Assembly (NCBI RefSeq): GCF_030270605.1
Contig: NZ_BSYJ01000004.1
Span: 62,001-126,000, forward strand
From: Biformimicrobium ophioploci
Lineage (GTDB): Bacteria > Pseudomonadota > Gammaproteobacteria > Pseudomonadales > Cellvibrionaceae
Direction: 5' to 3'
Length of the DNA: 64,000 nucleotides
Of the stretch, positions 1 through 9,118 are shown piece after piece (the stretch's first letter is position 1; the number at the start of each line of letters is the position of its first letter). A model generated the notes under the pieces. The model searched no databases. It saw nothing but the letters and a program-made list of their open reading frames with translations, and was not told the origin of the DNA. Both the position numbers and the translations under genes were made by a program.

Positions 1-556
1 TGGCAGAGTTATTGACATGGACACCGCGGAAAAGCTCGTAAAGTTTTACGCGCTCTACAAGGATGTCCCTGGAGGCTGATATATCAACGCCGTCAATTCC
101 TGCGCTGGGGCCTTTCGACCAATGGGCTGCGTGCACCTCGCTGTTCAGTAGCTGGAAATTCTGTACCTGATTCAGCGTGACCATGTTACCACTGGCGTCA
201 CTGTTAACTTCAAAACCATCAAAAATAAGATTGGCTTCGGCAAGTGAGCCGTACGACACCGTTATCTGTCCAAGTTTCGGTTTGGCGCCGGCAGCCGCCT
301 TAAATTTTATATAGCTGGTGTTACCTGCGGGGCTTCGCTCGGAGTAGCTACCATAATCGCCTGCAGCGACAATAACTACGTCGCCACCATTGGCTGAAGA
401 GCGCGCCTTGGTGAGTGTCTTCCAGGGGGCGTTCTCGGAGCCATCATTCTCATCATTGCCCCCGCCGGCGTCGACAAAATAAGTTGCGGCGCGGGCCGCG
501 TGCCATGGCAAGATTGCGCAAGCCGCGAGGACGACAAAAGAGTATTTGATTCGCAC
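1..556 (-). CDS. exported right-handed beta-helix protein (C-terminus outside window)
   Basis: My own translation of the minus strand from a GTG at 554-556 runs open to the window edge for about 185 residues. An AGAGAGG ribosome site lies just upstream. The product starts with a signal peptide (VRIKYSFVVLAACAIL, cut near AARA). It continues with TYFVDAGGGNDENDGSE and APWKTLTKA, the usual opening of secreted parallel beta-helix proteins (pectate-lyase-like, DUF1565 type). Spaced hydrophobic rungs follow (LIFDGFEVNS, FQLLNSEVHA, ILVERVKLYE). Such proteins bind, cleave or epimerise polysaccharides. Its position beside an EPS export operon suggests it acts on the secreted polymer, but no catalytic residues can be judged from the fragment. 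The fold assignment is fairly sure; the activity is unknown. Confidence 0.7.
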   Translation of the reverse strand, partial: MRIKYSFVVLAACAILPWHAARAATYFVDAGGGNDENDGSENAPWKTLTKARSSANGGDVVIVAAGDYGSYSERSPAGNTSYIKFKAAAGAKPKLGQITVSYGSLAEANLIFDGFEVNSDASGNMVTLNQVQNFQLLNSEVHAAHWSKGPSAGIDGVDISASRDILVERVKLYELFRGVHVNNSA

Positions 557-597
557 GCCAACCTCTCTTTTTAATGGTGGTTTGCAACGAGCTAGAA

Positions 598-1804
598 TTA
601 GGCGCTGGTTGAAAACGTATTTTTACGGACATCATTTAGTCTAGACACTGAGCCGGGGCATTGTGCCTGATTCTGAGCCAGATATACGGAGCGAACTCCT
701 TCTGCGGCCACTATTACCGGGTCATTGCTCTGGGTACATAAGCCTGTGGCATCTATTATCGAAACCATGATCTCCTAAGTACCTGTCTGGTCCATATTGA
801 TGACAGTGCCGGACTGTCCGCCGTCTTCGATGAAGACGTCTTTCACACTCTCTACATCCGGCGTCGAAATTTTGATGGTATAGCCCTACAGGTCCCCGAG
901 CTGAAGGGCGATCCATCCCTTCGCTCAGTGCAAATACTTTATTGGGCAGTGATTGTGTGTACCCCTTGGTTGGTGACGGTGATTTTTCCAAACGCCGTCG
1001 CGGTCAACCCGTGGGGGCAGCAATCGTATAGGAAACGGAATCGCTCCCCTCGAACTCATTTGCGGGCTCGTAGTTCAGTTCACCCCAGATGATTTCTGTG
1101 CCACCATTGCCAGCATATGCTGCTTCCACGATAAGTTGACATCCATCAAGATCAGCATCGTTGTCAAGCACTGGAGTTCGCATGCTATCGCTATTTTGCA
1201 CAATGTTTGCTACGTCATCATTGGCTACCGGTGCATCGCTTACAGGCTTGACTGCGACATTGATGTCTGTGGTCAAATCCCCTCCGTCCATCACCCGCAC
1301 GGCCCTGTTAAAGTCCCCGGGTGTTAGAATTATTACGCGACTACCAGAGATATCGGTGGTACTGTGATCAGGCTCCACTTAAGAAACGGCAATTGTTGCG
1401 GAACTGTCCCCAGTGATCCATTTGCGTGGATCGATTTCCAGGGTCCCGTCCTCCGCCATCGAAGATTCTGGGACCTCCTGAGCTGGCTAGTTTCCAATAA
1501 CCGAGGGAGCGAGAACGGATATGGTTACCGTAGCGGAATCAGTTAGATTGCCATCGCTGATGGCGTAGTCGACAGTGTCAGTGCCGCCAAATCATTTTTG
1601 AGAGTGTACGAAATTGTGTGTTCGTTCTCGATCGGAATCAAGCTATTGATTGGGCTTGCCTCCGTGATACTGAGATTTTCCCTGTCAGGGTCTTTGTCAT
1701 TCACAAGCACGTCCAGAACATGGATGTCACCGCCTCCGCCGCCACAGGAAGAAAGTACCAATATCAGGACAGGGCTCCGGCAATATGTATCTTGATGCTT
1801 TCAT
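598..1804 (-). pseudogene. decayed Ig-like/Fn3 lipoprotein, paralogue of the intact gene at 1875-2579
   Basis: Fragments in different minus-strand frames rebuild one lipoprotein. It opens with MKASRYILP at 1804, then shifts frame into VLILVLSSCGGGGG (lipobox) and LDVLVNDKDPD. A second shift near 1590 leads into DTVDYAISDGNLTD. A further block at 1004-1378 carries PVANDDVANIV and VLDNDADLDG. A last block resembles the Fn3-like tail of the neighbour (YTIKISTPDVESVKDVFIED) but has an in-frame TAG at 775-777; its frame ends at a TAA at 598-600. At least two frameshifts and several stops break the gene, so no full product is expected. The domain order (lipobox, cadherin-like Ig repeats, Fn3-like end) matches the intact neighbour, so a tandem duplication followed by decay is likely. 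The 5' boundary is more certain than the 3' one. Confidence 0.7.
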
Positions 1805-1874
1805 GATGCAGATTTCATGTTTTCAAGAAATAATGTTGGTGTGCCTGTGGGGGGGCGGCGGAGCGATGCCAGGA

Positions 1875-2579
1875 TCACTCGATTGTTACCGTTACCGGCG
1901 CGCTGCCGCCGCTAGGTATATCGGAAGTGTCCACTGTTGAGATTGAGACCTCATAGGTCCCGGCTGTATCCAGGCCAACGGAGGCGTTACGTGAATTCCC
2001 ACCTTCTACAAACAATTCCGTTACCTGCTCACCACTCGGAACAGCCTTGACAGAGACCTGGTAGCCCTTGATCTCAGTCGCGTCTAGCGTTGTTCCATTT
2101 TCGCGTTTTGTGGGTATTGTCCACTGGATGCTAATGCTCAATGGTGACTCCGGGTTCTGTGCCCCTTCATCAACCACAGAGATGGTAATTTCACCAGTGT
2201 CTGTCAATTTTCCATCGCTCACAGTATAACTTCCTGAGTCCTGTCCGGTGAACCCCTTGGGAGGGATATAGGAGACAGTGTTGTCCGCGTTTATCTTGGC
2301 CGAGCCTTTGGATGCGGAAACATCGGAAATGCTGAGTTCATCACCATCAGGATCGCTGTCGTTGCTCAAAACATCCATCACGTGGTCACCGCCATCCTTT
2401 GTGACTTGAAAGCTGTCATCTTTTGCGACAGGCGCGGAGTTACTGCTGCTGGGAGGGGATGTACCACCGGGCGAGGAGGTATCCTTGTCTGGTCGGTCGC
2501 TACCACCGCCGCCACCGCCGCAGGCAGAAAGGGTTGCAGCGATCAAAATCACGGAGAGGAGAAGAACGGGCTTGTCCAT
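1875..2579 (-). CDS. Ig-like (cadherin/VCBS-type) plus Fn3-like surface lipoprotein
   Basis: The gene encodes 234 aa. The start is set at the ATG giving MDKPVLLLSVILIAATLSAC, a lipoprotein signal ending in an LSAC lipobox with Cys20; a longer upstream extension reads as non-coding. A Gly-rich and Ser/Pro linker follows. Next is one bacterial Ig/cadherin-like domain (about residues 48-140, APVAKDDSF, VLSNDSDPDGDELSI, SYTVSDGKLTDTGEITISV). The end is an Fn3-like domain (about 150-234, GYQVSVKAV, AGTYEVSIST). No enzyme motif is present. Such lipoproteins are usually surface adhesins or polymer-binding anchors. The gene lies downstream of the EPS kinase and phosphatase genes, 229 bases after the phosphatase stop, so co-transcription is possible but not shown. 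A decayed paralogue lies next to it. Confidence 0.75.
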   Translation of the reverse strand: MDKPVLLLSVILIAATLSACGGGGGGSDRPDKDTSSPGGTSPPSSSNSAPVAKDDSFQVTKDGGDHVMDVLSNDSDPDGDELSISDVSASKGSAKINADNTVSYIPPKGFTGQDSGSYTVSDGKLTDTGEITISVVDEGAQNPESPLSISIQWTIPTKRENGTTLDATEIKGYQVSVKAVPSGEQVTELFVEGGNSRNASVGLDTAGTYEVSISTVDTSDIPSGGSAPVTVTIE

Positions 2580-2808
2580 AGTACTGACACCAATTACCAC
2601 ATTGCCATTAAGTAAATGTAGCAAGTGACGCCAGAGGCGCAGGATTATTCGATCCTTTTTGATAATAAGCTGGCCAGACTTTCTGGCTGGCGAAGTCGTG
2701 ATTTTTTGCAAATTGCCAATATTTCCAGCCCATTCCCTGCACACGACATGCCAGCGGTAGCAAAAGGCGCGGGCAAATCTGAAATTGTGGCTAGAGCTGT
2801 TGTGAACT

Positions 2809-3564
2809 TCAGGTCTCGGTGGCGGGATGCACGACCTTGAGGGGGAAGTGGCAAGAGGCGATGCGCAGGGGGTTGTTTTGCACCAGATCCCAGGACGCTG
2901 ACTCTCCGATGAGGGTTTCCGCCGCGCGGCGGCCCTCACTGAGATTTGGCGGCCTGCGGAGCTCGTGATGTGCGTCAGTCGCCAGTACTGTGACGAGTTT
3001 GTTTTGCAGCAGCTGTATGGCACGCAGCCGGGCGGGCTCGCCAAACTGGCCGGCTACCGAGCCAGCGGTCACCTGAAAAAGGCAGCCGAGCTCCGCCAGG
3101 GGAAGGACCTTGTCGAAATCCCGAATTACATCCCGGTTACGCTCAGGATGAGCAATCATTGGTCTGATGCGATGCTTCAAAAGCCAGCACACAAGCTCCT
3201 CAACACCCACGGGTATGTGGCTGTGTGGCAGTTCAAGCAGCAGAACCCCTTCACCTTCCCAGTAGCCGAGCAAAGGTAATTTCTGTTCCGGTACCCAGTC
3301 CAGGATTTGAGCACAAAAGTGTACTTCTGCGGCATATCCAACCTGCAATGGTATGTGATGTTTTACAAGTAGCGCCTGATACTTCTTCCAAGCCCGGTGA
3401 ATCGATAGCAGTGAGTTATCGTAGCGACCTATATGGATATGCGGAGTCAACACGGCATGACTAATACCATCTTCGACGGCCAGGCGCGCAAGCGTTACGG
3501 CTTGCTCTACGTTACGCGCGCCGTCATCGATCCCCGGCAGTAGGTGGCAGTGCAGGTCGATCAC
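2809..3564 (-). CDS. PHP-type protein-tyrosine phosphatase (CpsB/YwqE family)
   Basis: The 251-aa protein has the PHP metal-site pattern of CpsB/YwqE phosphatases: HCH at residues 5-7, TPHIH near 40-44, Glu80, AHPERN near 138-143 and TDAHH near 196-200. Members dephosphorylate the tyrosine cluster of the bacterial tyrosine kinase that controls polysaccharide chain length, and so complete a phosphorylation cycle. The length is normal for the family. The start ATG overlaps the last bases of the kinase gene by four bases (ATGA), so the two are translationally coupled. This strongly supports the kinase at 3561-5804 as its substrate. The cytoplasmic location is inferred from the lack of a signal peptide. 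Confidence 0.9.
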   Translation of the reverse strand: MIDLHCHLLPGIDDGARNVEQAVTLARLAVEDGISHAVLTPHIHIGRYDNSLLSIHRAWKKYQALLVKHHIPLQVGYAAEVHFCAQILDWVPEQKLPLLGYWEGEGVLLLELPHSHIPVGVEELVCWLLKHRIRPMIAHPERNRDVIRDFDKVLPLAELGCLFQVTAGSVAGQFGEPARLRAIQLLQNKLVTVLATDAHHELRRPPNLSEGRRAAETLIGESASWDLVQNNPLRIASCHFPLKVVHPATET

Positions 3565-5804
3565 GAGGCTGCTCGGCCCGCCGCGCCAGGAGTGGTATCG
3601 TCGTAGCGATATTCTTCCCCATAGAAGCCGTAATAGTCGTCGTAGTAGGCTGAATTTTCGGATGTATCTACCTGGTTAAGCACTACACCATCAATATGTG
3701 CACCGAATTCAAGCAATCGGTTAATGCCGCCTTTGACGGTCCTCAGCTTGATTGCGTCCGCCTTAACGACATACAGCATGGCGTCTGCAAGGCGCGATAC
3801 AATCAGGGCGTCACTCACCACCTGGGATGGCGGAGTATCAAGAATAATCCTGTCGTAATGGTTGCTGAGGCTGGCAAGAGCTTCACCAAATCGCGGGGCG
3901 CCAAGTAACTCCTGCGGGTTATCCGGCAGGGGCCCTGCGGGCATGATATCAATCCCGCTTTCCTCGTCCCGGTAAATACATTCTGAAAGACTACTGCCGT
4001 TTATCAGGTTAGAGAGTCCACGCACATCATCCGTGAGGGAAAATTCCCTTGCCAGCGTCGGCCTGCGCATGTCCGTATCTATCAACAGAACATTTTCGAG
4101 CTGTCCTAAAGAAAATGCCAGGTTGGTTGCAATTGCACTTTTTCCCTCACCGGGTATGGATGAGGTTACACCAATAATCTTTCCCTGACCTTCTATGTGG
4201 GACATGACCAGGCTGGTACGTAGCGTTCGTATGGATTCACTGAACCCGAACTGGCTGCTGTCAAAATAAGTCCGAAGGTCAAGCTTCCCGCTCCTGGTTT
4301 GGGGTGTAACTGGAATTATTCCGATCACCCGTTGGTTGAGTTTTTGCTCTATTTCGGCAGGAGAGCGTACGTGTTGGTTCAGTAGGTCAAGACCGATCAC
4401 CATCAGCGCAGCCAGCAGGGCGCTGCCTATTGCTGTGGCGGCCACAGTAAGCTTGCGCGCGGGGAAGCTGGCGCTGGTAGGTACAACAGCCGGGTCGGTT
4501 ATGCGTGCATTTGCTTTCTGGAAGTCCGCCGTTGCGTTTGTTTGCTCAAGCCGTGTCAGGAATATATTGTAAAGCTCTTCGTTTAGCTCAACTTCCCGCT
4601 TCAGCTGCGCATAGCGCCCTTCCTTGCGAGAAACTACCTGGTAGTCTCCCTTTGTCTTCTGCAGTAACTCTTCCAGGGACTGTACATTGGCTCGTACCGT
4701 CTGGTCATCATTTTTGATAGTGTTAACCAGCGAGTGAATTGCGGAGCGCAGGTTATTCTGGGCCGTCTTCAGCTGCTCATGCGCGGCAATCATCCGTGGA
4801 TGTTTGGGGCCGTAGCGCAGGGATAGCTCGGAGACCTGTCGGGCCGCGCCGAGTTCAGCAGACTTAACACTCTGAATCTGGACATGATTGAAAATATCGG
4901 GAACCTCAGCCAGTTTTCTCGGATCCGAATTCTTGGATTCTATCTGGCGCCGTAACGCCTCGAGGCCCTGCTGCCTCCTACGCTCGTCCAGCAACTGTGC
5001 TGAGATACCGTTGATTTCCTGTGAGGTCAGGCCCTGGACTCCGCTCAGATCCACCAGGTTTTCCCTTTCCTTGAAATCAGCAAGCGCTATCTCGGATGCC
5101 TCAAGCTTTGTGCGGAGCTCTCCTATCCGTGAGTTCATCCATTGCGTAGCCTCCCAAGTCACTTCGTTGCGTATATCGAGGTGGCTGTCGATGTAAGCTG
5201 AGGCTATAGCATTGGCTATTTCCGCGGAAAGTTCGGGGTAGTGGGACTCGTATTGGATGTTCACAAGTTGGCTGTTTGGTATTGGGTCAATATTCAGGTT
5301 CGCCATAAACTGACTTACGGCTGCCTGCTTCCGAAGCCTGTCGACCTGGTCCTGACTCATGCCAGTACCCGGGCCCGGGGATAAGTCAGTGCTCAGGCCG
5401 AGGACGGATTTTATGCGGTTGATGATTCCGTCATTCTGGTTACCGAGAAATTCCGGATGGCTAGCCAGCGATAACTTGTCCACCACGCGTTCACCGACCT
5501 GCCGAGAGCGGAGCATGGCGTACTGGGTTCTCAAATACTCACGCCTTCTGCTGTCAGGATCATAGACATTCTCGATGTTGACCGGGTTGGCGGATTGAAA
5601 CTCAACCAGTATGGTTGACGTGGCTTCATAACGGTCGGGGAGATCGGAGACAATGACAGCAGAAAGTGCCGTCATCAATGCGACAAATAATAGAATCTTC
5701 CATTTCTGGGCCAATACGATACGGCTGATTTGCCTTATATCAATACCGCTAACGTCGTCAGTCTGGGTATTGACAACGTGATCTTTGTATTCGCTGTTAT
5801 CCAT
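3561..5804 (-). CDS. Wzc/ExoP-type chain-length determinant with BY-kinase domain
   Basis: The 747-aa inner-membrane protein fuses a Wzz domain to a cytoplasmic bacterial tyrosine kinase. It has a first transmembrane segment near residues 33-52 (ILLFVALMTALSAVIV). A long periplasmic region is predicted coiled coil, with a GNVR-type stretch near 380-450 and a second membrane segment near 450. The kinase has a Walker A (IPGEGKSAIATN, about 548-560), a Walker A' (LLIDTDMRRP) and a Walker B (IILDTPPS). The C-terminus carries the expected tyrosine cluster (YYDDYYGFYGEEYRYDD) for autophosphorylation. The family sets polymer length and works with the outer-membrane exporter. The start overlaps the stop of the Wza-like gene (TGATG) and the end overlaps the phosphatase gene. 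This is a standard export operon. Confidence 0.92.
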   Translation of the reverse strand: MDNSEYKDHVVNTQTDDVSGIDIRQISRIVLAQKWKILLFVALMTALSAVIVSDLPDRYEATSTILVEFQSANPVNIENVYDPDSRRREYLRTQYAMLRSRQVGERVVDKLSLASHPEFLGNQNDGIINRIKSVLGLSTDLSPGPGTGMSQDQVDRLRKQAAVSQFMANLNIDPIPNSQLVNIQYESHYPELSAEIANAIASAYIDSHLDIRNEVTWEATQWMNSRIGELRTKLEASEIALADFKERENLVDLSGVQGLTSQEINGISAQLLDERRRQQGLEALRRQIESKNSDPRKLAEVPDIFNHVQIQSVKSAELGAARQVSELSLRYGPKHPRMIAAHEQLKTAQNNLRSAIHSLVNTIKNDDQTVRANVQSLEELLQKTKGDYQVVSRKEGRYAQLKREVELNEELYNIFLTRLEQTNATADFQKANARITDPAVVPTSASFPARKLTVAATAIGSALLAALMVIGLDLLNQHVRSPAEIEQKLNQRVIGIIPVTPQTRSGKLDLRTYFDSSQFGFSESIRTLRTSLVMSHIEGQGKIIGVTSSIPGEGKSAIATNLAFSLGQLENVLLIDTDMRRPTLAREFSLTDDVRGLSNLINGSSLSECIYRDEESGIDIMPAGPLPDNPQELLGAPRFGEALASLSNHYDRIILDTPPSQVVSDALIVSRLADAMLYVVKADAIKLRTVKGGINRLLEFGAHIDGVVLNQVDTSENSAYYDDYYGFYGEEYRYDDTTPGAAGRAAS

Positions 5805-6385
5805 CAGAAGAATCCCTGTTCCACAGTGATAATGTCGCCCGGGCGAATCATGGTGGTTAGTTTTGCCTTTACGCGGTTTTGCTGGGGGTCGTCACCCCGA
5901 ACGACAAATATCTTTTTCTCCGAAGCCCGCTCTGTGAACCCATTCGCTACCGCAGCGGCCTTATTGATAGTCAGGCCTGGCTGGAATGGGTAGCCACCGG
6001 GCGCATTAACCTCACCCTGAATAAAAAACGGTCGGTATTCGACAATGGATACGAGAACATCGGGGTTTATAAGGTAGTCCCCTTTGAGCCCGGTGCGGAT
6101 AACCGTCTCCAGTTGCGAAAGCGTCAGCCCATTTACCAGTACTTCCCCAAGAAATGGGTAAACAAAGGTACCGCTGTCGCTAATTAGAGCCTCCAGCGAA
6201 AGGTCTTCCTCACCGTAAACACGGATCTGGATCCGGTCGCCAGAACCGAGGCGGTAGTCAGAAATTGCGCCCTGGGCATGAGATCCAGTCGGGAAGGGGA
6301 GCGTAAGGGTAGCTACGAAAATAATGCTGAAAAGCATTCTAACTATGAAGCGCGATGTAGCGGCGATCTGTATCATGGAGTTCAC
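5804..6385 (-). CDS. Wza-like polysaccharide export protein (Poly_export + SLBB)
   Basis: The 193-aa protein begins with a long signal peptide ending near SHAQ (residue 37). A Poly_export domain follows (about 42-115, YRLGSGDRIQIRVYGEEDLS). One SLBB domain is present (about 123-165, FIQGEVNAPGGYPFQPGLT). It is about half the length of E. coli Wza and lacks extra SLBB repeats and a clear C-terminal amphipathic helix. That short form is common in EPS loci with a separate outer-membrane barrel, and such a barrel is the next gene upstream (6395-7579). The likely role is a periplasmic or outer-membrane conduit partnering the Wzc-like kinase. The start could also be an internal Met at residue 4 or 17. 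Confidence 0.88.
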   Translation of the reverse strand: MNSMIQIAATSRFIVRMLFSIIFVATLTLPFPTGSHAQGAISDYRLGSGDRIQIRVYGEEDLSLEALISDSGTFVYPFLGEVLVNGLTLSQLETVIRTGLKGDYLINPDVLVSIVEYRPFFIQGEVNAPGGYPFQPGLTINKAAAVANGFTERASEKKIFVVRGDDPQQNRVKAKLTTMIRPGDIITVEQGFF

Positions 6386-6394
6386 TTCTGCAAA

Positions 6395-7579
6395 TTACAG
6401 GCTGATATTGAGTTGTATGTAGGTGATATTGCGCTCGAATGTCCTGACTTCGGCATCTGAATCCTGTGCCGAATGGGAGATTCCTGCGCCGGCGGATAAC
6501 CAGCGTCTAAACTGATAGAATATGCTAGCGTCAAATCCGTCCAGATTGTCAAACCGGTCAGAGCCCTGATAGTCCCATTCTGAAATGTTGTACCCGATAT
6601 CGGTATTCAGGCGCCGCGTCCATTCATGGGCCCAGCGAATGGAGTGCGAAGTGACTTCAGCGTAGTTGCCACCGCCGAAACTCTCCTGCGCACTGCGGCT
6701 GCTGAATAGCTCGAAATTACTGTAAGTTTTGGGGAGCCAACCTAGTTCGAGTTCCCACCGTGGGCTGGATACATCGTCCCGCAGTTCCTCGTCGAAATTC
6801 TTTCGTCCCCGGCCTACTCTCAGGGTTGCATTGGTTCGTGCAGCGTTTTCCCAGCTAATCCCGAGTAGGAAATCGGATTCGCGGCTGTCCAGTGAGGACG
6901 CACCCTCCTCGCGGAAGTCGTAATTGATGTCACGCAGGTTCAATTCAGAGAAAATTGTACTGTTCGGTCTGATTCGTATCTCAAACCGAGCGGTACCGTA
7001 ATTGAAAAACCTGTCTCGGTTCGCTGTCAGGGTGCCGCCGTCGTAATCAAGGCTTGAGCGGCCTGCCGTTAGCTCCAATCCGGCGCGACTGCTGTTGCTT
7101 CCGCGCTGGTACACCATGAATCCGTCGCGATTGGAATAAGTGTCTGGTTCATCGAGCAGGTCACCAAGGCCCTGGGAGTAGCCAGTGCCGCGAGCTTCGT
7201 GTGCGCGGGTCACAATTGCGCCGATACCGATACTGTTGCGCTTGTCTATCGCCAGATTGGCGAGGACATCCAGGCCAGTATCGGTGTAATTGTCTTCACT
7301 ACTGTCAAGGTAATTGCCGCGTTCCATGGCAAACTGAGCAGATAAGGAAAATGCGCCGTTTTCTCCGCTTAGCTGAGCGCTCGGTGACGCGGTAAGGAGC
7401 AAGCTCGAGACTTGATCGGACGCTGTGTTGGCTACGTTATCATCGTGTGCAAGACCGACATCGAGAGTTGGGGTCAGTTCGAAACCAAAGGGCATTTTCA
7501 ATGACGCGGGACCATCGTCTTGTGAAACCGCGGGGGTCACGCCGCTCAATAGCGCTAGAGTTAGGATACAACGGTTCAT
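6395..7579 (-). CDS. outer-membrane beta-barrel protein of the EPS export locus
   Basis: The start is placed at the internal ATG (MNRCILTLALLSGV) because it opens a clean signal peptide ending near PAVSQ; the 21 codons upstream look non-coding. The 394-aa product consists of alternating hydrophobic/polar strands with many Tyr, Asn and Arg residues. Examples are SAQFAMERGNYLDSSEDNY and TSHSIRWAHEWTRRLNTDIG. It ends in ITYIQLNISL, as barrel proteins do. The pattern fits the BBP2_2-type outer-membrane proteins found beside Wza-like genes. With the short Wza-like protein nine bases downstream it could form the outer-membrane exit for the polymer, which is an inference from context. No enzymatic motif was seen. 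Confidence 0.78.
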   Translation of the reverse strand: MNRCILTLALLSGVTPAVSQDDGPASLKMPFGFELTPTLDVGLAHDDNVANTASDQVSSLLLTASPSAQLSGENGAFSLSAQFAMERGNYLDSSEDNYTDTGLDVLANLAIDKRNSIGIGAIVTRAHEARGTGYSQGLGDLLDEPDTYSNRDGFMVYQRGSNSSRAGLELTAGRSSLDYDGGTLTANRDRFFNYGTARFEIRIRPNSTIFSELNLRDINYDFREEGASSLDSRESDFLLGISWENAARTNATLRVGRGRKNFDEELRDDVSSPRWELELGWLPKTYSNFELFSSRSAQESFGGGNYAEVTSHSIRWAHEWTRRLNTDIGYNISEWDYQGSDRFDNLDGFDASIFYQFRRWLSAGAGISHSAQDSDAEVRTFERNITYIQLNISL

Positions 7580-7720
7580 GGTTATGGCTTTATTGTGAAT
7601 AAATGAGTTGGCAGGGAGGCGTGGTGTCAGAGGAGCACGCAATCCTAACCGCTCATATCTATTTAGTTGATTTCAGGAAAGAACGCCTGCCTTCTGACGC
7701 GCCTCGCCTCGCATTCGATT

Positions 7721-8833
7721 TCAATATGCGTTCTTGCCAGAGAATCCCTTTACTAACGTCAGCAAAATAATTTTCAGGTCAAGCCAGACTGACCAGTTAC
7801 GAATGTATTCCAGATCGAGTGCAATGCGGCCCTGCATTTTCTCGAGCGTGTCGGTTTCGCCACGGAATCCATTGATCTGAGCCCACCCGGTAATTCCGGG
7901 CTTAACCTTGTGTCGCAGCATGTAGCCATTGATCTGCGCCCTGTATTCCTCGTTGTGCGCCACCGCATGAGGCCTGGGCCCTACTATGGACATGTGCCCT
8001 TGTAGAACGTTGAAAAACTGAGGAAGCTCGTCGAGAGAGGTGCGGCGCAGAAAACGTCCGATTGTCGTCACTCTAGGGTCATTTCTGGAGGCCTGGCGGA
8101 CGTCTGTTCCATTTTCCGTGCTGGTCATTGAGCGGAACTTCCATACGGGTATTATTTTACCGTCTAGACCGTTACGCCGTTGCTTGAAAAGGATCGGGCC
8201 CTTCGAGGTACACTTGATGGCTGCAGCAATACACAACATCAAAGGCATCACAAGGGTAAGGATAAGGCCAGATAACAAAACATCTTCGGTTCGCTTCAGC
8301 AGAATATTCGGCCCCTGAATCGGGGTGTCATGGAGGCTAAGTAGATTTGTGCTGCCGACGGTTTTTCGGCGAGTATGCAGGGTCGTCTCAGAAAATAGGT
8401 CTGAGACAATATGAACCGTTGCCGTGGTATCCGAGAGCCCCGTGAGCAACTTTCGGATACGAATTTCCTCCCTGAGTGGCAGGGTGATATAGACGATATT
8501 GATTATCCCTTCGCGGGCGGCGGAGATGGCATCACTATCGCTGCCTGCTACCTTACTGGGTGCCTTTAGCCCATCAGGACCAGACATGTCGACGAAAGAA
8601 TCGTAAAATCCAAGAAATTGCACATCAGGGGAGCTGTGTTCGGTGAGCTCATCTGCGAGTCGGAAAGCAACGCTGTTTGAACCAATAATACACGCGCGAT
8701 AAACACCGTTAGTATTTTCGGTGTGGGCACTATTACGGGTCTTGTGCGCCTTGCCGGATTCAAGTACATCCTGTAGTAACACCGCTACCTCTACCTCTAC
8801 CTCTACCTCTTTTGGTACTGCAATACCGCGCAT
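7721..8833 (-). CDS. undecaprenyl-phosphate sugar phosphotransferase, lacking the N-terminal membrane domain
   Basis: The 370-aa protein matches polyprenyl glycosylphosphotransferases (WcaJ/WbaP class), which move a sugar-1-phosphate onto undecaprenyl phosphate and so start repeat-unit synthesis. Residues about 45-165 are the Rossmann-like middle domain (RACIIGSNSVAFRLADEL). One membrane segment is at about 188-210 (VLLSGLILTLVMPLMLCIAA). The catalytic domain follows, with FKQRRNGLDGKIIPVWKFRS, RRTSLDELPQFFNVLQG, SIVGPRPH and KVKPGITGWAQINGFRGE. Usual full-length members have four or five further N-terminal helices (about 460 aa). Here those are missing and replaced by a short charged stretch with an EVEVEVEV repeat. 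The catalytic part is complete, so activity is plausible as in short PglC-like enzymes. Sugar specificity is unknown. Confidence 0.9.
   Translation of the reverse strand: MRGIAVPKEVEVEVEVAVLLQDVLESGKAHKTRNSAHTENTNGVYRACIIGSNSVAFRLADELTEHSSPDVQFLGFYDSFVDMSGPDGLKAPSKVAGSDSDAISAAREGIINIVYITLPLREEIRIRKLLTGLSDTTATVHIVSDLFSETTLHTRRKTVGSTNLLSLHDTPIQGPNILLKRTEDVLLSGLILTLVMPLMLCIAAAIKCTSKGPILFKQRRNGLDGKIIPVWKFRSMTSTENGTDVRQASRNDPRVTTIGRFLRRTSLDELPQFFNVLQGHMSIVGPRPHAVAHNEEYRAQINGYMLRHKVKPGITGWAQINGFRGETDTLEKMQGRIALDLEYIRNWSVWLDLKIILLTLVKGFSGKNAY
8786..8809. repeat. hexanucleotide tandem repeat (TACCTC)4
   Basis: Four exact copies of TACCTC lie in a row. On the coding strand they read GAGGTA and encode EVEVEVEV, directly at the truncated N-terminus of the sugar phosphotransferase. 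A hexamer changes length without shifting the reading frame. Confidence 0.9.
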
Positions 8834-9118
8834 GCATAGTTACGCTCTGCCGCCTTTTAGTGGTGTCGCCAGAGGCAGAGCCGTTTGCGCTAACCAAGCT
8901 TGGTAGAAATTTGAATTAGTTCAAAAAAAAATTCATTTAATTCTACGGCGCTGGCCAGGACGCGAAGACCTGGCACAGCAGTGCAAGTCACAGGCAAGTT
9001 TGGCGTGAAGCGATAAAATTCGGCGCCCTTTCCACTACATTTTCCGGTTTTTAGGTAATCATTTAGAGGGCCTTGGTCACTTACAGAACAACTACCGTCA
9101 ACTCCTCCGGGGATCCGT
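8834..9118. other. divergent intergenic region between the sugar transferase and the first NRPS gene
   Basis: This 285-base stretch separates two divergent genes. I see no continuation of the missing membrane helices of the sugar transferase in any minus-strand frame, and no N-terminal condensation half for the NRPS on the plus strand (an in-frame TAA lies upstream of 9119). A GGGGA ribosome site precedes the 9119 ATG. Promoters for both genes must lie here, but no convincing -35/-10 pair was found. Confidence 0.5.

Noticed and set aside
8786-8809. Phase-variation switch at the hexanucleotide repeat
   Set aside because: Unit length is a multiple of three, so copy-number changes would not switch the frame on or off.
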